Below, piece after piece: positions 49,999-59,626 of a stretch of 64,000 nucleotides of DNA. The translations under genes and the position numbers were made by a program. The notes under the pieces were generated by a model. That model saw only the letters and a program-made list of their open reading frames with translations. It was not told the origin of the DNA and ran no database searches. The DNA comes from Treponema sp. GTDB lineage: Bacteria; Spirochaetota; Spirochaetia; Treponematales; Breznakiellaceae. The stretch lies in the NCBI GenBank assembly GCA_031265845.1, contig JAISCC010000148.1, positions 1 through 64,000 on the forward strand, written 5' to 3'. Every line of letters starts with the position of its first letter. The first letter of the stretch is position 1.

Positions 49999-51148
49999 CT
50001 GATCCCAGCCTTTTCAGCGATTTTTCCGCAATGGAAGCCAAGAGCGCGGACGCCGTACCCAGCGCCGCCGGATTTGCGGCAAACCGCGAATTATGCGCGG
50101 GTTCCGGGCTGGCGACGCCTATGTTCCAGAACACCCCGCGAATGCGTTCCAGATAGAAAGCGAAGTCCTCTCCTCCCATAGTCGGGTTGCTTGGTCCCGT
50201 CTTAAACCCCAGTTCCTGAGCCGTTCGCTTCACAAATTCAACCAGTTCGGCGTCGTTGTTTACGGCGGGCGCGTTGAGTTCGCAATGAAAATCAATAGAT
50301 ACGCCGCAGGTCGCTTCAACGCCCTTGCACACACATTCAAGCCGTCCCTTTATAGCGTTGAATTGTTCCTTGCCAAAAGCGCGGATCGTGCCTTCCGCAA
50401 AGGCGTCTTCCGGTATGACGTTCCACGTATTGCCCGCCTCGACATGGGTGAAGCTCAGCGCCACGGGGTCAAAAGGGTTGGTCTGCCGGCTTGCAATGGT
50501 TTGAGCCGCGCCTACGATCTGGCTGAGCGCGACTATTGGGTCGCGGCACTCGTGCGGGTGGGCCGCGTGTCCGCCCTTCCCGTGTATATGGATGGCGAAC
50601 GATCCCACTGCGGCGTACACCGCGCCCGGGCTGACCCCGATCATGGATACCGGCATATCGGGCGCGGTATGCAGCCCATATATCTCCGCCACGTCGTCAA
50701 GCGCGCCGGAAGCCAGCACAGAAATCGCGCCATTTACCGTTTCCTCGGCAGGCTGAAAGACGAGCTTGACGGCGCCCATGAGACGGCTCTCCCGCTGTTT
50801 CAGGATCGCGGCCGCGCCTATCATGCTTGTCAGGTGAAAATCGTGTCCGCAGGCGTGCATACAGCCATTCTTCGAGGCGTAGTCAAGACCGGTCGCTTCG
50901 GCGATGGGCAGGGCGTCAATATCGCACCGCAGAGCGACAACCGTTTCGCCGCCGCCGACGAGCGCGACCAGTCCGGTTTTAAGCCCCGTGTCAAGGATTT
51001 TCACACCGGCGTCCTTCAGAATATCCCGTATGTGGGCGGTCGTTTCCCATTCATGGTGTCCGAGTTCGGGATGGCTGTGGAACCATTTGAAATGCGTTGC
51101 AAGCGTTTCCTGTAGAGCGGAAAATTCCATCGCTGTTTCTTCATCCAT
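49991..51148 (-). CDS. M20 amidohydrolase / aminoacylase
   Basis: HSHPELGHHEWETT, NGCMHACGHDFHLTSMIGAAAIL, FQPAEET, PTMGGEDFAFYLE. Confidence 0.92.
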   Translation of the reverse strand: MDEETAMEFSALQETLATHFKWFHSHPELGHHEWETTAHIRDILKDAGVKILDTGLKTGLVALVGGGETVVALRCDIDALPIAEATGLDYASKNGCMHACGHDFHLTSMIGAAAILKQRESRLMGAVKLVFQPAEETVNGAISVLASGALDDVAEIYGLHTAPDMPVSMIGVSPGAVYAAVGSFAIHIHGKGGHAAHPHECRDPIVALSQIVGAAQTIASRQTNPFDPVALSFTHVEAGNTWNVIPEDAFAEGTIRAFGKEQFNAIKGRLECVCKGVEATCGVSIDFHCELNAPAVNNDAELVEFVKRTAQELGFKTGPSNPTMGGEDFAFYLERIRGVFWNIGVASPEPAHNSRFAANPAALGTASALLASIAEKSLKRLGSVE

Positions 51149-51293
51149 ATTTTGGCACACTCTTGATATTTCCTCTTTTTTGTAAAATCCAGGCGCAAGC
51201 CGGACTTGCCGGGGCGGACGAGCCGCTCTTTTTTCCACTTGCTTTCTTTACTAATATACCGTATTATTTTTATAAATAAAAGAGGTTTTTATT

Positions 51294-51725
51294 ATGAGAA
51301 TTTCAACAAAAGGCCGCTATTCGCTTGAAGCCTTGCTTTATATGGCGTTGCTTCCGGAAGGGACGTACGCGAGCACCAGATCCATTGCGGAAAACACCGG
51401 CATGTCGGACGGCTACTTGGAACAGCTTTTCATTCCCTTGCGCAAGGCGGGGATTGTATGCGGAGTGCGCGGATCGCAGGGCGGTTACTTTCCGGGCAAG
51501 GCGGCTGACGAAATAATGGTGGGCGAGGTGCTTCGCACGGTGGAAGGGTCTATGGAGCCGGTTGACTGCGTTCATTCAAAAATATGCCCCAGGCAGAACG
51601 CCTGTCTTTCACGGCATACGTGGAGCGAACTGTACACGGAAATAAACAAGTGTATTGACACGATCAGCTTGCAGGACCTTGTTGACGCTTATAAAACCAT
51701 GGACAAGGATGAGTATTGCATATAA
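51294..51725 (+). CDS. Rrf2-family transcriptional regulator
   Basis: MRISTKGRYSLEALLYMALL...SIAENTGMSDGYLEQLFIPLRKAGIVCGVRGSQGGY. Confidence 0.92.
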   Translation: MRISTKGRYSLEALLYMALLPEGTYASTRSIAENTGMSDGYLEQLFIPLRKAGIVCGVRGSQGGYFPGKAADEIMVGEVLRTVEGSMEPVDCVHSKICPRQNACLSRHTWSELYTEINKCIDTISLQDLVDAYKTMDKDEYCI

Positions 51726-51754
51726 GGATCGCAGCCTGCGGCTGTTTCCTAGCG

Positions 51755-51938
51755 CCTTGACGTAACGTTGCGTCTCGCCTCGTTACCGCCCAGTAACGCG
51801 CCGCGTTATAGGACAGAGTCGCGGCGCGTTATAGGACAGAGTCGCGGCGCGATCAAGGACAGGATCGAGATGCGATCAAGAGTGGAGTCGCGGCGCGATC
51901 AAGAGCGGGATCACGACGCGATCAAAGAGAGCCTCTTC
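51755..51938. repeat. 23-bp tandem array (~8 units), consensus ~GCGCGATCAAGGACAGAGTCGCG
   Basis: Units at 51755, 51778, 51801, 51824, 51847, 51870, 51893, 51916, exact 23-nt spacing; two units near-identical (GCGCGTTATAGGACAGAGTCGCG). Confidence 0.88.
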
Positions 51939-52014
51939 CGCCAGTCTTGGAGGTTTGCGAAGCGAAACTCCACGCTCACTAGAGCGGATCAGCCGCTTTA
52001 GCGAGCCTTCATGT

Positions 52015-52752
52015 TCATTCCACGACAACAGCGAGGGGCAGGGCGTAGGTTATGGCGCGGGGGTCTTGCACCAGCGTTTTTGCGCTGGAGAAGCGGGTTA
52101 TGATCTTGAGCGTATACGAGCCTGCGGCAAGCGCCGGGACGCGGACTATCAGCTTCTTGGGCAGGTTCTCCGTTATCTTGTGCGTAACCGGATGTTCCAC
52201 GCCGGACTCGTCAACAAAGAATACGCCCAAGCCGCTCTCGTCTTCCGGCGCTATCTTTATCTTGTCTCCGGTTATCAAAATGTCTTCGTCCGGCGTTATC
52301 GCGCCGTCCGTCCTGCCTGTGGCGATGTCCGTGACCAGGGCGATGTAGCCCGCGCCCTCCTTTTCGCCCAAGACCTCAACGCCCACGGTTTCGAGCGCGG
52401 CGCGCATGTCAGCGGTGAGGCTCGCGTCGACGCCCAGTTTGTGGACTTTGGGGTCGAAGGCGCGGGAGGCGCCGAGCCACGCGCCGCTCACGCGGGGGGA
52501 CATGCGGACGCAGCCGTCCTGAACTGCGGTTCCCTGCAACAGGGACTTTCGGACGATCTCGTCGCGGGCCGTGAGGATGCTCATGATGGTTTCGAGGCGG
52601 AGTTCCGAGCGCTCGGCGACGACGCGGGCCGCGATGTCCTTGTTGTGGATGGTGGAGCCGGCGGTGGAGACTTCGGCGACGAAGTCGTTTTCAATGTCTT
52701 TGGTGAGGCGGTTTGGCGTGAGCCAGACCTTCCAATAGGTTTCTTTTGCCAT
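52015..52752 (-). CDS. HU-like + DUF4469-like protein, paralog C
   Basis: MAKETYWKVWLTPNRLTKDIENDFVAEVSTAGSTIHNKDIAARVVAERSELRLETIMSIL...LITGDKIKIAPEDESGLGVFFVDESG...KLIVRVPALAAGSYTLKIITRFSS; SD AAGGAAGG before ATG. Confidence 0.82.
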   Translation of the reverse strand: MAKETYWKVWLTPNRLTKDIENDFVAEVSTAGSTIHNKDIAARVVAERSELRLETIMSILTARDEIVRKSLLQGTAVQDGCVRMSPRVSGAWLGASRAFDPKVHKLGVDASLTADMRAALETVGVEVLGEKEGAGYIALVTDIATGRTDGAITPDEDILITGDKIKIAPEDESGLGVFFVDESGVEHPVTHKITENLPKKLIVRVPALAAGSYTLKIITRFSSAKTLVQDPRAITYALPLAVVVE

Positions 52753-52951
52753 AATTTCCTTCCTTAAGTAAGATATAAAATAACGGAGGGGGCTTGCGCC
52801 CCTCCGGGATGAACTGAATAACGGGGCGGTGTCAGACACCCGCCAGCCGTTTGCGTTTACCAACAAAATTTGGCGCCAGGCGCCCTTGCGCTTATCCAGA
52901 TAAATGGCGGGGCCTGTCCCCGCCTTCACACATACCGCCTACCCTCGCGGC

Positions 52952-53389
52952 TTAAAACTTTCGCACGGTACGAGTATATTCGGCGTAGTCGTAAGAGTGG
53001 TCGTAGAAGTAAGAGAGGTTGCTATTTACGCCTCCATTCGCAAGACGGACGTAATATGAGCGACCGTCGCTGTCTTTTTCTGAAGACAAGTAGTAGTCTT
53101 TAGGGTAATCATCATCATGGTCAAAATCACCCATACCCTTCTTGTACAGGTTATCGCTCATCCATTTGAGTTCCTGTACGGAAGGTACATACCAGTCTTC
53201 ATAACCGCCGAAATTGGCATATCCATCTTTGGGGGCGCATTCCAGATAACGCCAGCCGTCCGAATACTCGCCTTTGTCATAGAACACATAGCCGCCCGCA
53301 GGCCCCGGCACGCCGCCTTCCAGCACGATTGTTGGGCAGGAACACAGCAGAAGCGCGAATGGCAATACGCCGTAATAGTATGCTTTCAT
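52952..53389 (-). CDS. DUF1566-like secreted lipoprotein
   Basis: MKAYYYGVLPFALLLCSCP lipobox; GPAGGYVFYDKGEYSDGWRYLECAP...WYVPSVQELKWM. Confidence 0.75.
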   Translation of the reverse strand: MKAYYYGVLPFALLLCSCPTIVLEGGVPGPAGGYVFYDKGEYSDGWRYLECAPKDGYANFGGYEDWYVPSVQELKWMSDNLYKKGMGDFDHDDDYPKDYYLSSEKDSDGRSYYVRLANGGVNSNLSYFYDHSYDYAEYTRTVRKF

Positions 53390-53558
53390 AATAATTCTCC
53401 TTTATTCGCAACGGGGACTCATGCCACGCCCTTTAGGGCGGTTTGGCAGCGCCAACAAAAATGGCGGCAGCCCCCGCTGGCATATAATTTCTTTACAGAA
53501 CAATCCTCGTAAACAACGCGGCGCTTGCAAGCCGCCGCGCCATTCAGTGCGGGGAGGT

Positions 53559-55063
53559 TCATTTGACTTTTCCAAACCTATAGATCAAGTTTATGGATCC
53601 TTTGTGATTAACCCCTTTGAAATCTGTCCGCACTGAATAACTCACATCAATGGCGTTGATGAGCAAAAAGCCCGCGGCGGCATTAAAGGTGTGAGCCACC
53701 GCGCGATTGTCATAGTCGCCGAACCTGTAATCGGCTATCATGCAACCGTAACCAACTCCGATGTGGAACCCGAACTTGCTACCAAGTTCCCTATGGCTAT
53801 CATCGAAAGGTATAAACGCGCTTGCCCGTATATAGGGGTAGTATGAGTTATAGGACAAGTCTTTGATATAATCGGCGTTGCTAAGAAAGCCGAAGTCGCA
53901 ACCCAGATCAACATAGGCGGCAGCAACAATGGGTATAGTTATATTCGGGCTCAGGGTCAAACGCGGCGTTAGAAAAGTGGAGCCAAAAGCGGAGCCTATG
54001 CTCAAGCCCGCGCTCCAGTATGACAAAGGATAACCCTTCTTTAGTACATTCCCTATAGCCCGCTTAACATCCTCCCTTTTCCGCCGCGCCTCCTCCTTTT
54101 TCCGCGCCGCTTCCTTTGCCGCCGCCCGCTTTTCCACAGCCTTGTCTTGTCCGGTAAGTTTCAGCGCAAGCTCTTCCATTATTGCCAAGCCGTCCTCAAG
54201 GCTTTGATAATTAACCGAATCCCCGGCTTCCTGTATTCCGGTTTCAAGATTGACAACCGCCGCGTTGAACATGGCGCGGGCGCCCAGCCGCCGCGCCGTT
54301 ACAGACAGCGCGAGCCGCGGGTTGCCCGCCTTCCCTATAGCGGGCAGGTACTCGTCCGCCGTATCGCCGTTAAACTGATTGCCGTACTCTTCCAGCACCT
54401 GCTCAAGGCTCTTGGTGCGCGGATACACCGCGTATGCGCCGCTCTGTATCAGGTGTACCGCCAGTATCTGCGCCAGCGCGTCCGCCTCGCGGCTGTCCGC
54501 CCCTTCCGCCAGTTGCACCGGCGGAAGCGCGAGCAGGGGCAGTTTCGACGTGTCCTTCTTGACCGCCTCGGCGATGTTCCGCGCCATGGCGGGCAGCTTG
54601 CCGTCTATCTCCTCGATAGTCCGGTAGGTCTCGATGCCTCCGGCTATCTGCTGGAGGTTTTTCATGCGCAGTATGGCGATGATCAGCAGGTTCTGATCGC
54701 CTAGTGTGGTGATGGTTCCCGCGACCACGTAGTCCGCGCTGAGATGCTTTCCGAGCGCCGCGATGGTGTCAGGGTCGGTCATGCCGGACTCCATCTGGAA
54801 GCCCCGCTCGTTGCGTATGGCGCGGGTGATGCTGGTGCGCGGCACCGGGCTGAAAACGGCGGTCAGGTCTTTCTGAAAGGAGAAGAGTTCGGCGATGGTC
54901 TCTCCGTCTTCACCTTGGGCTCCGGTGAAGGGGAGGATGGCGAGCGTGTCTTTCGCCTGCGCGTTCGCGGCGGAGCTTAGAGCGAAAAGAAGGAGGAGGA
55001 GATTACAGAGAAACCGCCCCGTGCGGGGGGGGGGGGGGGCAAACCGGAAACTGTTTTATACAT
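53559..55063 (-). CDS. phase-variable candidate: exported CsgG/LpoB-like + C-terminal outer-membrane-type protein; frame interrupted at C15
   Basis: AAAGGAGG SD + ATG at 55063, 8 codons, C15 (55025-55039), then out of frame with TGRFLCNLLLLLFALSSAANAQAKDTLAILPFTGAQGEDGETIAELFSFQKDL...; caller ORF is 53559..54845. C-terminus ends ...GSINLIYRFGKVK. Confidence 0.8.
55025..55039 (-). repeat. 15-nt G (minus-strand C15) homopolymer within the 5' coding region, locus C
   Basis: Direct count: 6+9 G residues. Confidence 0.95.
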
Positions 55064-55181
55064 AAAAAGCCTCCTTTGGAGGGGTTGTTAAAATGCGCCT
55101 CGCTACGGAGGCGGCTTCTTTGCAGAAGCGGCGTTTCTGGAAGCTACACTGGAAGCTGCGCTTCTTTACGAAAGCGTTCAT

Positions 55182-55210
55182 AGCATAGCATAATTTGCCG
55201 CGTGTTTCAA
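55182..55210 (-). promoter_or_regulatory. sigma70-like promoter TTGAAA-N17-TATGCT upstream of the locus C C15 gene
   Basis: Minus strand TTGAAAcacgcggcaaattatgcTATGCT. Confidence 0.55.
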
Positions 55211-55270
55211 GGCTTGGCTATACCACTCATGCGTTTGCCTCGCATGAGCGGACGCTTTGCGTCCGCCGCT

Positions 55271-55909
55271 TCACCACTGCTTTGGCGCAAAGCCGTCCGG
55301 CGGCGGAGCGAGACGAACCGTTTCGCCGCTCAGCTCAAGCACATAAAAGCCGCTTTCATAGGCGTATCGCTGGACATCGCCGTCGACAACGCCGCCCGCC
55401 ATCGCCCCCAACAGCTTTTTGCCCGCCACTTCCGCTGGAGGATATTTCCGTATAAGCTCCATTCGTTTCAGATGGTCGCTCACATCTTCTTTCTTATTGA
55501 GTTCGCGCTTGACCTCAACCGCCATCGCCACACCGGTGTTGGAAAGCAAGATGTCTATGTCCGTCATGACGCGATTTTTCTCATCGAATATCGGCATCCG
55601 CTGGTACGCCCGTTTAAGGTTATACTCCGGAAATTTCTCCCAGAGGCGGGCGGCGATCAGGGTCTCGATCAGCTCTCCCAGCGACCGGTTCAAACCGCCG
55701 ACGTTTTGGCTCACCCGCTCAACCGTTTTCCTTAAGTTTTCAGTCTCTCTGGCATTCTTGTCTAACTGCCGGTCGGTTTCTGCCTGCCGTAAAGCGGTTT
55801 CCTTGACTATACGGTCGGTTTCCTTCAACATGGCCCAAATTTCGTCAGCCGCAGTTTTCCACTCCGGCAACAACTGTGTCGTCTCCATAATGACCTCCAC
55901 CTTAACCAT
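55271..55909 (-). CDS. DUF3782-like / PD-(D/E)XK-type coiled-coil protein
   Basis: TDRQLDKNARETENLRKTVERVSQNVGGLNRSLGELIETLIAARLWEKFPEY...DIDILLSNTGVAMAVEVKREL. The D..EVK pattern is nuclease-like. Confidence 0.65.
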   Translation of the reverse strand: MVKVEVIMETTQLLPEWKTAADEIWAMLKETDRIVKETALRQAETDRQLDKNARETENLRKTVERVSQNVGGLNRSLGELIETLIAARLWEKFPEYNLKRAYQRMPIFDEKNRVMTDIDILLSNTGVAMAVEVKRELNKKEDVSDHLKRMELIRKYPPAEVAGKKLLGAMAGGVVDGDVQRYAYESGFYVLELSGETVRLAPPPDGFAPKQW

Positions 55910-56201
55910 ACGTCATTTCCGGCCGTTTGTAAAGGGCGCGTTCTTTTGACAGGGATGACGCCCTCCGCCGCTGGCGCAATTATAGCATAAGCCAAGAAAA
56001 ATTGCGGGTCACTTTTAACGTGGAGCGGCGCGGTGTCAGACACTCATCGAACGGCGGGGCGCTTGGCGCTCCTGTCGCGGTGTCAGACGCTCATCGAATG
56101 AACCATGACGGGCGAACTCACGAGCCATTCGGCTCTGGAGCCTCCAGCTCTGGAGCCGTCCGGCTCCTTGACAATTCCCGCCTTCCCGTCTATAGTTATG
56201 T

Positions 56202-59018
56202 ATGCTTCCTCTTTATCTTATTGATTCATACGCTCTTATCTATCGTTCTTATTTCGCCTTTTTGAAACGCCCTTTGAGAAACACTTCGGGTAAAAACGTC
56301 TCCGTCCTGTTCGGTTTTGCCCGCGCGCTTGCCGGACTTTTGAACAACGGTGCTCCGGCGGCCGACGAGTGGGAAAAGCCGCTTGAAACCCCGCAAAAAC
56401 CGCGTCTGCTTGCCGCTGTTTTCGATCCGAAAGGCAAGACGTTCAGGCACGAATTGTACGCCGAATACAAGGCGAACAGGCAGAAAGCGCCGGAAGACCT
56501 TCACGCGCAAGTGCCGCTTGTGGAAGAATTTTTGGCGGCCCTCAACATCCCCATACTGCGGGCGGACGGGTTTGAAGCCGATGATGTCATTGCGACGTTG
56601 GTGAAGAAATGCCGCGCTGAAAAGCGCCAGTGTTACATACTTTCCAGCGACAAGGACCTGTTGCAACTCGTGGGAGACGGTGTGTATGAACTGCGTTCGT
56701 CAAAAACAGTCGGCGAGATATGGGATTTGATCGGCGCCCGCGAGGTGAAAGCCGAATGGGGCGTGCCTCCGGCAAAAATGCTCGACTTGTTGTCCCTTAC
56801 CGGCGACTCTTCGGACAATGTGCCCGGCGTGAAAGGCATAGGCGAAAAAGGCGCGGTCAAACTCATGGCGCGGTACGGATCCCTTGAGGAGATTTTCAAT
56901 AACATCGCGGGCATTGAAGGCGCAATCGGCAAGAAACTCGCGGAAGGAAAGGAAAGCGCGTGGTTTTCAAGAACGCTTGTCGCGCTGAAAGACGATGTGC
57001 CGCTTCCCGTGTCCGCGATTGACGAGCTTTCGATAGAAAACATGCGCGGGAGCGCGGGCGCCGCTATCCTCGTTCGTGAAAATTGCCGTGAAACTGCGGA
57101 ACTATTCAACGCTGCCGCCATCTCTTCCAACTCCTTTTCCTCCCAAGAAAAAGGCGCCCAAACCGCGCCGCCGCTGGCGTCGGCGTTGGATGCGGCGTTG
57201 GACGCTTCCGATGAAAAGTTGCTTGGCGAAGGAACGTACCGTACCGTACTGGATATTGAGGAACTGCGCGTCCTGCTTGATGAAGCGCACAAGCGGTCGC
57301 TTGTGGCGTTTGATTTTGAAACCGATTCTCTTGACGCATGGAATGCGACTCCGGTGGGCGTTTCCCTTTCTTTCTCACTCAAAGAGGCAGTGTATGTGCC
57401 GGTCGCTTCGCACGGCATGGGCAGTCCTTTCATTGATCCGGAACTGGTGCGTTCCGCCATAAAACCCCTGTTTGAAGACCCGGGCATGACCATCGTCGCC
57501 CATAACGCAAAGTACGATTACGAGGTGTCGCGCCGCTGGGGGATTGACCGCTGGCAATGCAATATCTGGGACACCATGATCGCGGCGTGGCTCAACGAGC
57601 CTGATCGCGCCGGATTCTCCCTTGATTCGCTTGCAGGCTATTATTTTAACTATACGCCTATTCTTTACAAGGACATTGTGCCGAAAGACGAGACATTCGC
57701 GTTCGTTCCGCTTGATCTTGCGACCCGCTATTCGGCGGAAGACGCGGATCTCTGTTTCCGTTTGAAGACGCTTCTTGAGAAAAAGTTGCGGAGCGCCGAA
57801 TTGCTCCCGCTTTTCCAGAACCTCGAAATGCCCTTGCTCCCGATTCTTGCGGAAATGGAGGGCGAGGGCATTATGATTGAAAAGCAGGCGCTTGTGGATT
57901 ATGGGGACGAATTGACTGACGCGCTCGAAGACTTGGAAGCCCGCATTTTCGCGCTGGTTGGGCATGATTTTAATATTCTTTCCACGCAACAGCTTCAAAA
58001 AGTGCTTTTTGAGGAACGGGGGTTGAAGCCCGGCAAGAAAACCAAGACCGGCTATTCCACCGATATGGTGGTTCTGGAAGAGCTTGCCCGCATCGATCCG
58101 GCGCCGGCTATGGTGTTACGGCACCGCACCCTCTCGCGGCTCAAGTCCACCTATGTTGACTCGCTTGGTTCCCAAGCCGATGCGGAAGGCCGCGTGCACA
58201 CCAGTTTTCTCCAAACCGGCACCGTAACCGGACGGCTTTCGAGCAAAGATCCCAATCTCCAGAACATACCGATTCGGGACGAAGAAGGCCGCCGCATACG
58301 GGAAGCCTTTATCGCAAAAGACGGGCGTCTCCTCATTTCCGCAGATTACAGCCAGATTGAACTCGTGGTGCTGGCGCATCTGTCCGAAGACCCCGCCCTC
58401 ATCTCGGCGTTCTGTGACGGCAAAGACGTTCATGCGCGCACCGCAAGCCTCATCTTCGGCGTTGACGAGGATGCCGTCCTGCCGGAACAGCGTCGTGTCG
58501 CCAAGATCATCAACTTTGGGGTGATGTATGGCATGAGCGCGTTTAGGCTCAGCAATGAGCTTGGCATAAGCCGCCATGAGGCCGCGGCGTTCATCGAAGC
58601 CTATTTCAGAACCTATTCCGGCATCAACAGCCTTATTGAGCGCCTCGTCAAGCAATGCGAGAAGACTGGTTTCGCCTCGACTCTTTTGGGCAGAAGACGG
58701 TTCATACCGGCGATCAACTCAACGAACAAGACCGAAAAAGCTGCGGCCGAGCGGATCGCGGTGAACACCCCGATCCAAGGCTCCGCCGCGGACATAGTGA
58801 AAACCGCCATGCTGAACGTTGACAAAGCCCTTGCCGCAACTCATAGCAGCGCAAAACTTCTGTTGCAGGTGCATGATGAACTCATCCTTGAAGTCCCCGA
58901 AGATGACGCGGAAAAAGCTGCGGCGCTCGTACGGGAACACATGGAAAACACGATCTCACTGAGAGTTCCGCTGAGGGTCAGCGTGGAGATCGGCAAACGC
59001 TGGGGAGATTTTCATTAA
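56202..59018 (+). CDS. polA: DNA polymerase I
   Basis: 5' nuclease, 3'-5' exo-like (VAFDFETDSLDAW) and polymerase motifs (LLISADYSQIELVVLAHLSED, RRVAKIINFGVMYGMSAFRLS, LLLQVHDELILEVPE). Confidence 0.97.
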   Translation: MLPLYLIDSYALIYRSYFAFLKRPLRNTSGKNVSVLFGFARALAGLLNNGAPAADEWEKPLETPQKPRLLAAVFDPKGKTFRHELYAEYKANRQKAPEDLHAQVPLVEEFLAALNIPILRADGFEADDVIATLVKKCRAEKRQCYILSSDKDLLQLVGDGVYELRSSKTVGEIWDLIGAREVKAEWGVPPAKMLDLLSLTGDSSDNVPGVKGIGEKGAVKLMARYGSLEEIFNNIAGIEGAIGKKLAEGKESAWFSRTLVALKDDVPLPVSAIDELSIENMRGSAGAAILVRENCRETAELFNAAAISSNSFSSQEKGAQTAPPLASALDAALDASDEKLLGEGTYRTVLDIEELRVLLDEAHKRSLVAFDFETDSLDAWNATPVGVSLSFSLKEAVYVPVASHGMGSPFIDPELVRSAIKPLFEDPGMTIVAHNAKYDYEVSRRWGIDRWQCNIWDTMIAAWLNEPDRAGFSLDSLAGYYFNYTPILYKDIVPKDETFAFVPLDLATRYSAEDADLCFRLKTLLEKKLRSAELLPLFQNLEMPLLPILAEMEGEGIMIEKQALVDYGDELTDALEDLEARIFALVGHDFNILSTQQLQKVLFEERGLKPGKKTKTGYSTDMVVLEELARIDPAPAMVLRHRTLSRLKSTYVDSLGSQADAEGRVHTSFLQTGTVTGRLSSKDPNLQNIPIRDEEGRRIREAFIAKDGRLLISADYSQIELVVLAHLSEDPALISAFCDGKDVHARTASLIFGVDEDAVLPEQRRVAKIINFGVMYGMSAFRLSNELGISRHEAAAFIEAYFRTYSGINSLIERLVKQCEKTGFASTLLGRRRFIPAINSTNKTEKAAAERIAVNTPIQGSAADIVKTAMLNVDKALAATHSSAKLLLQVHDELILEVPEDDAEKAAALVREHMENTISLRVPLRVSVEIGKRWGDFH

Positions 59019-59023
59019 ACGCC

Positions 59024-59626
59024 ATGCTTATCGGTTTAACCGGACTGTATTGTGCGGGGAAGAATTACATCGCCTCATTGCTTGAAGAACAGGGGTTTCC
59101 CGCGCTTGATGTTGACAAGCTGGGACACGAGGCGATCCGCCGGGAACGGGATGCGATAACCACGCGTTTCGGCGCGGATGTGTTGGGAAAGGAAAGCGGA
59201 GAAATAGACCGGAGGCTGCTGGGCGAAAAAGTCTTTGGGAGTCCGCCTGAACTGGCGGCGCTTGAAGCCATCGTCCATCCTACGGCAAATGCGATCACCA
59301 GCGAATGGATCGCGGCGCAGGGTGGAAAAACCTGTGTCATCAACGCGGCGTTGCTCCATAAGTCAATCGCGTTTGACCGTCTCGATGCCATTGTCATTGT
59401 CAAGGCGGGGCTTGCGACGCGGCTCGTCCGCGCTAGAAAACGGGATCGGCTGCCGTGGCTCGAGCTTATAAAACGCTTTCGTTGCCAGAGCGGTTTTTCG
59501 TCTCACTATGTACAAAAAAATGCCGATAATAGAAAAGTCAATATATACATAATCAATAACACTGCCGGAAGAAATGTTCGAAAGCAACTGGATCGCGTGG
59601 TTCAGGCTTTTATAAAGGATAGATAG
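59024..59626 (+). CDS. coaE: dephospho-CoA kinase
   Basis: MLIGLTGLYCAGKNYIASLLEEQGFPALDVDKLGHEAI...VIVKAGLATRLVRARKRD. Confidence 0.88.
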   Translation: MLIGLTGLYCAGKNYIASLLEEQGFPALDVDKLGHEAIRRERDAITTRFGADVLGKESGEIDRRLLGEKVFGSPPELAALEAIVHPTANAITSEWIAAQGGKTCVINAALLHKSIAFDRLDAIVIVKAGLATRLVRARKRDRLPWLELIKRFRCQSGFSSHYVQKNADNRKVNIYIINNTAGRNVRKQLDRVVQAFIKDR

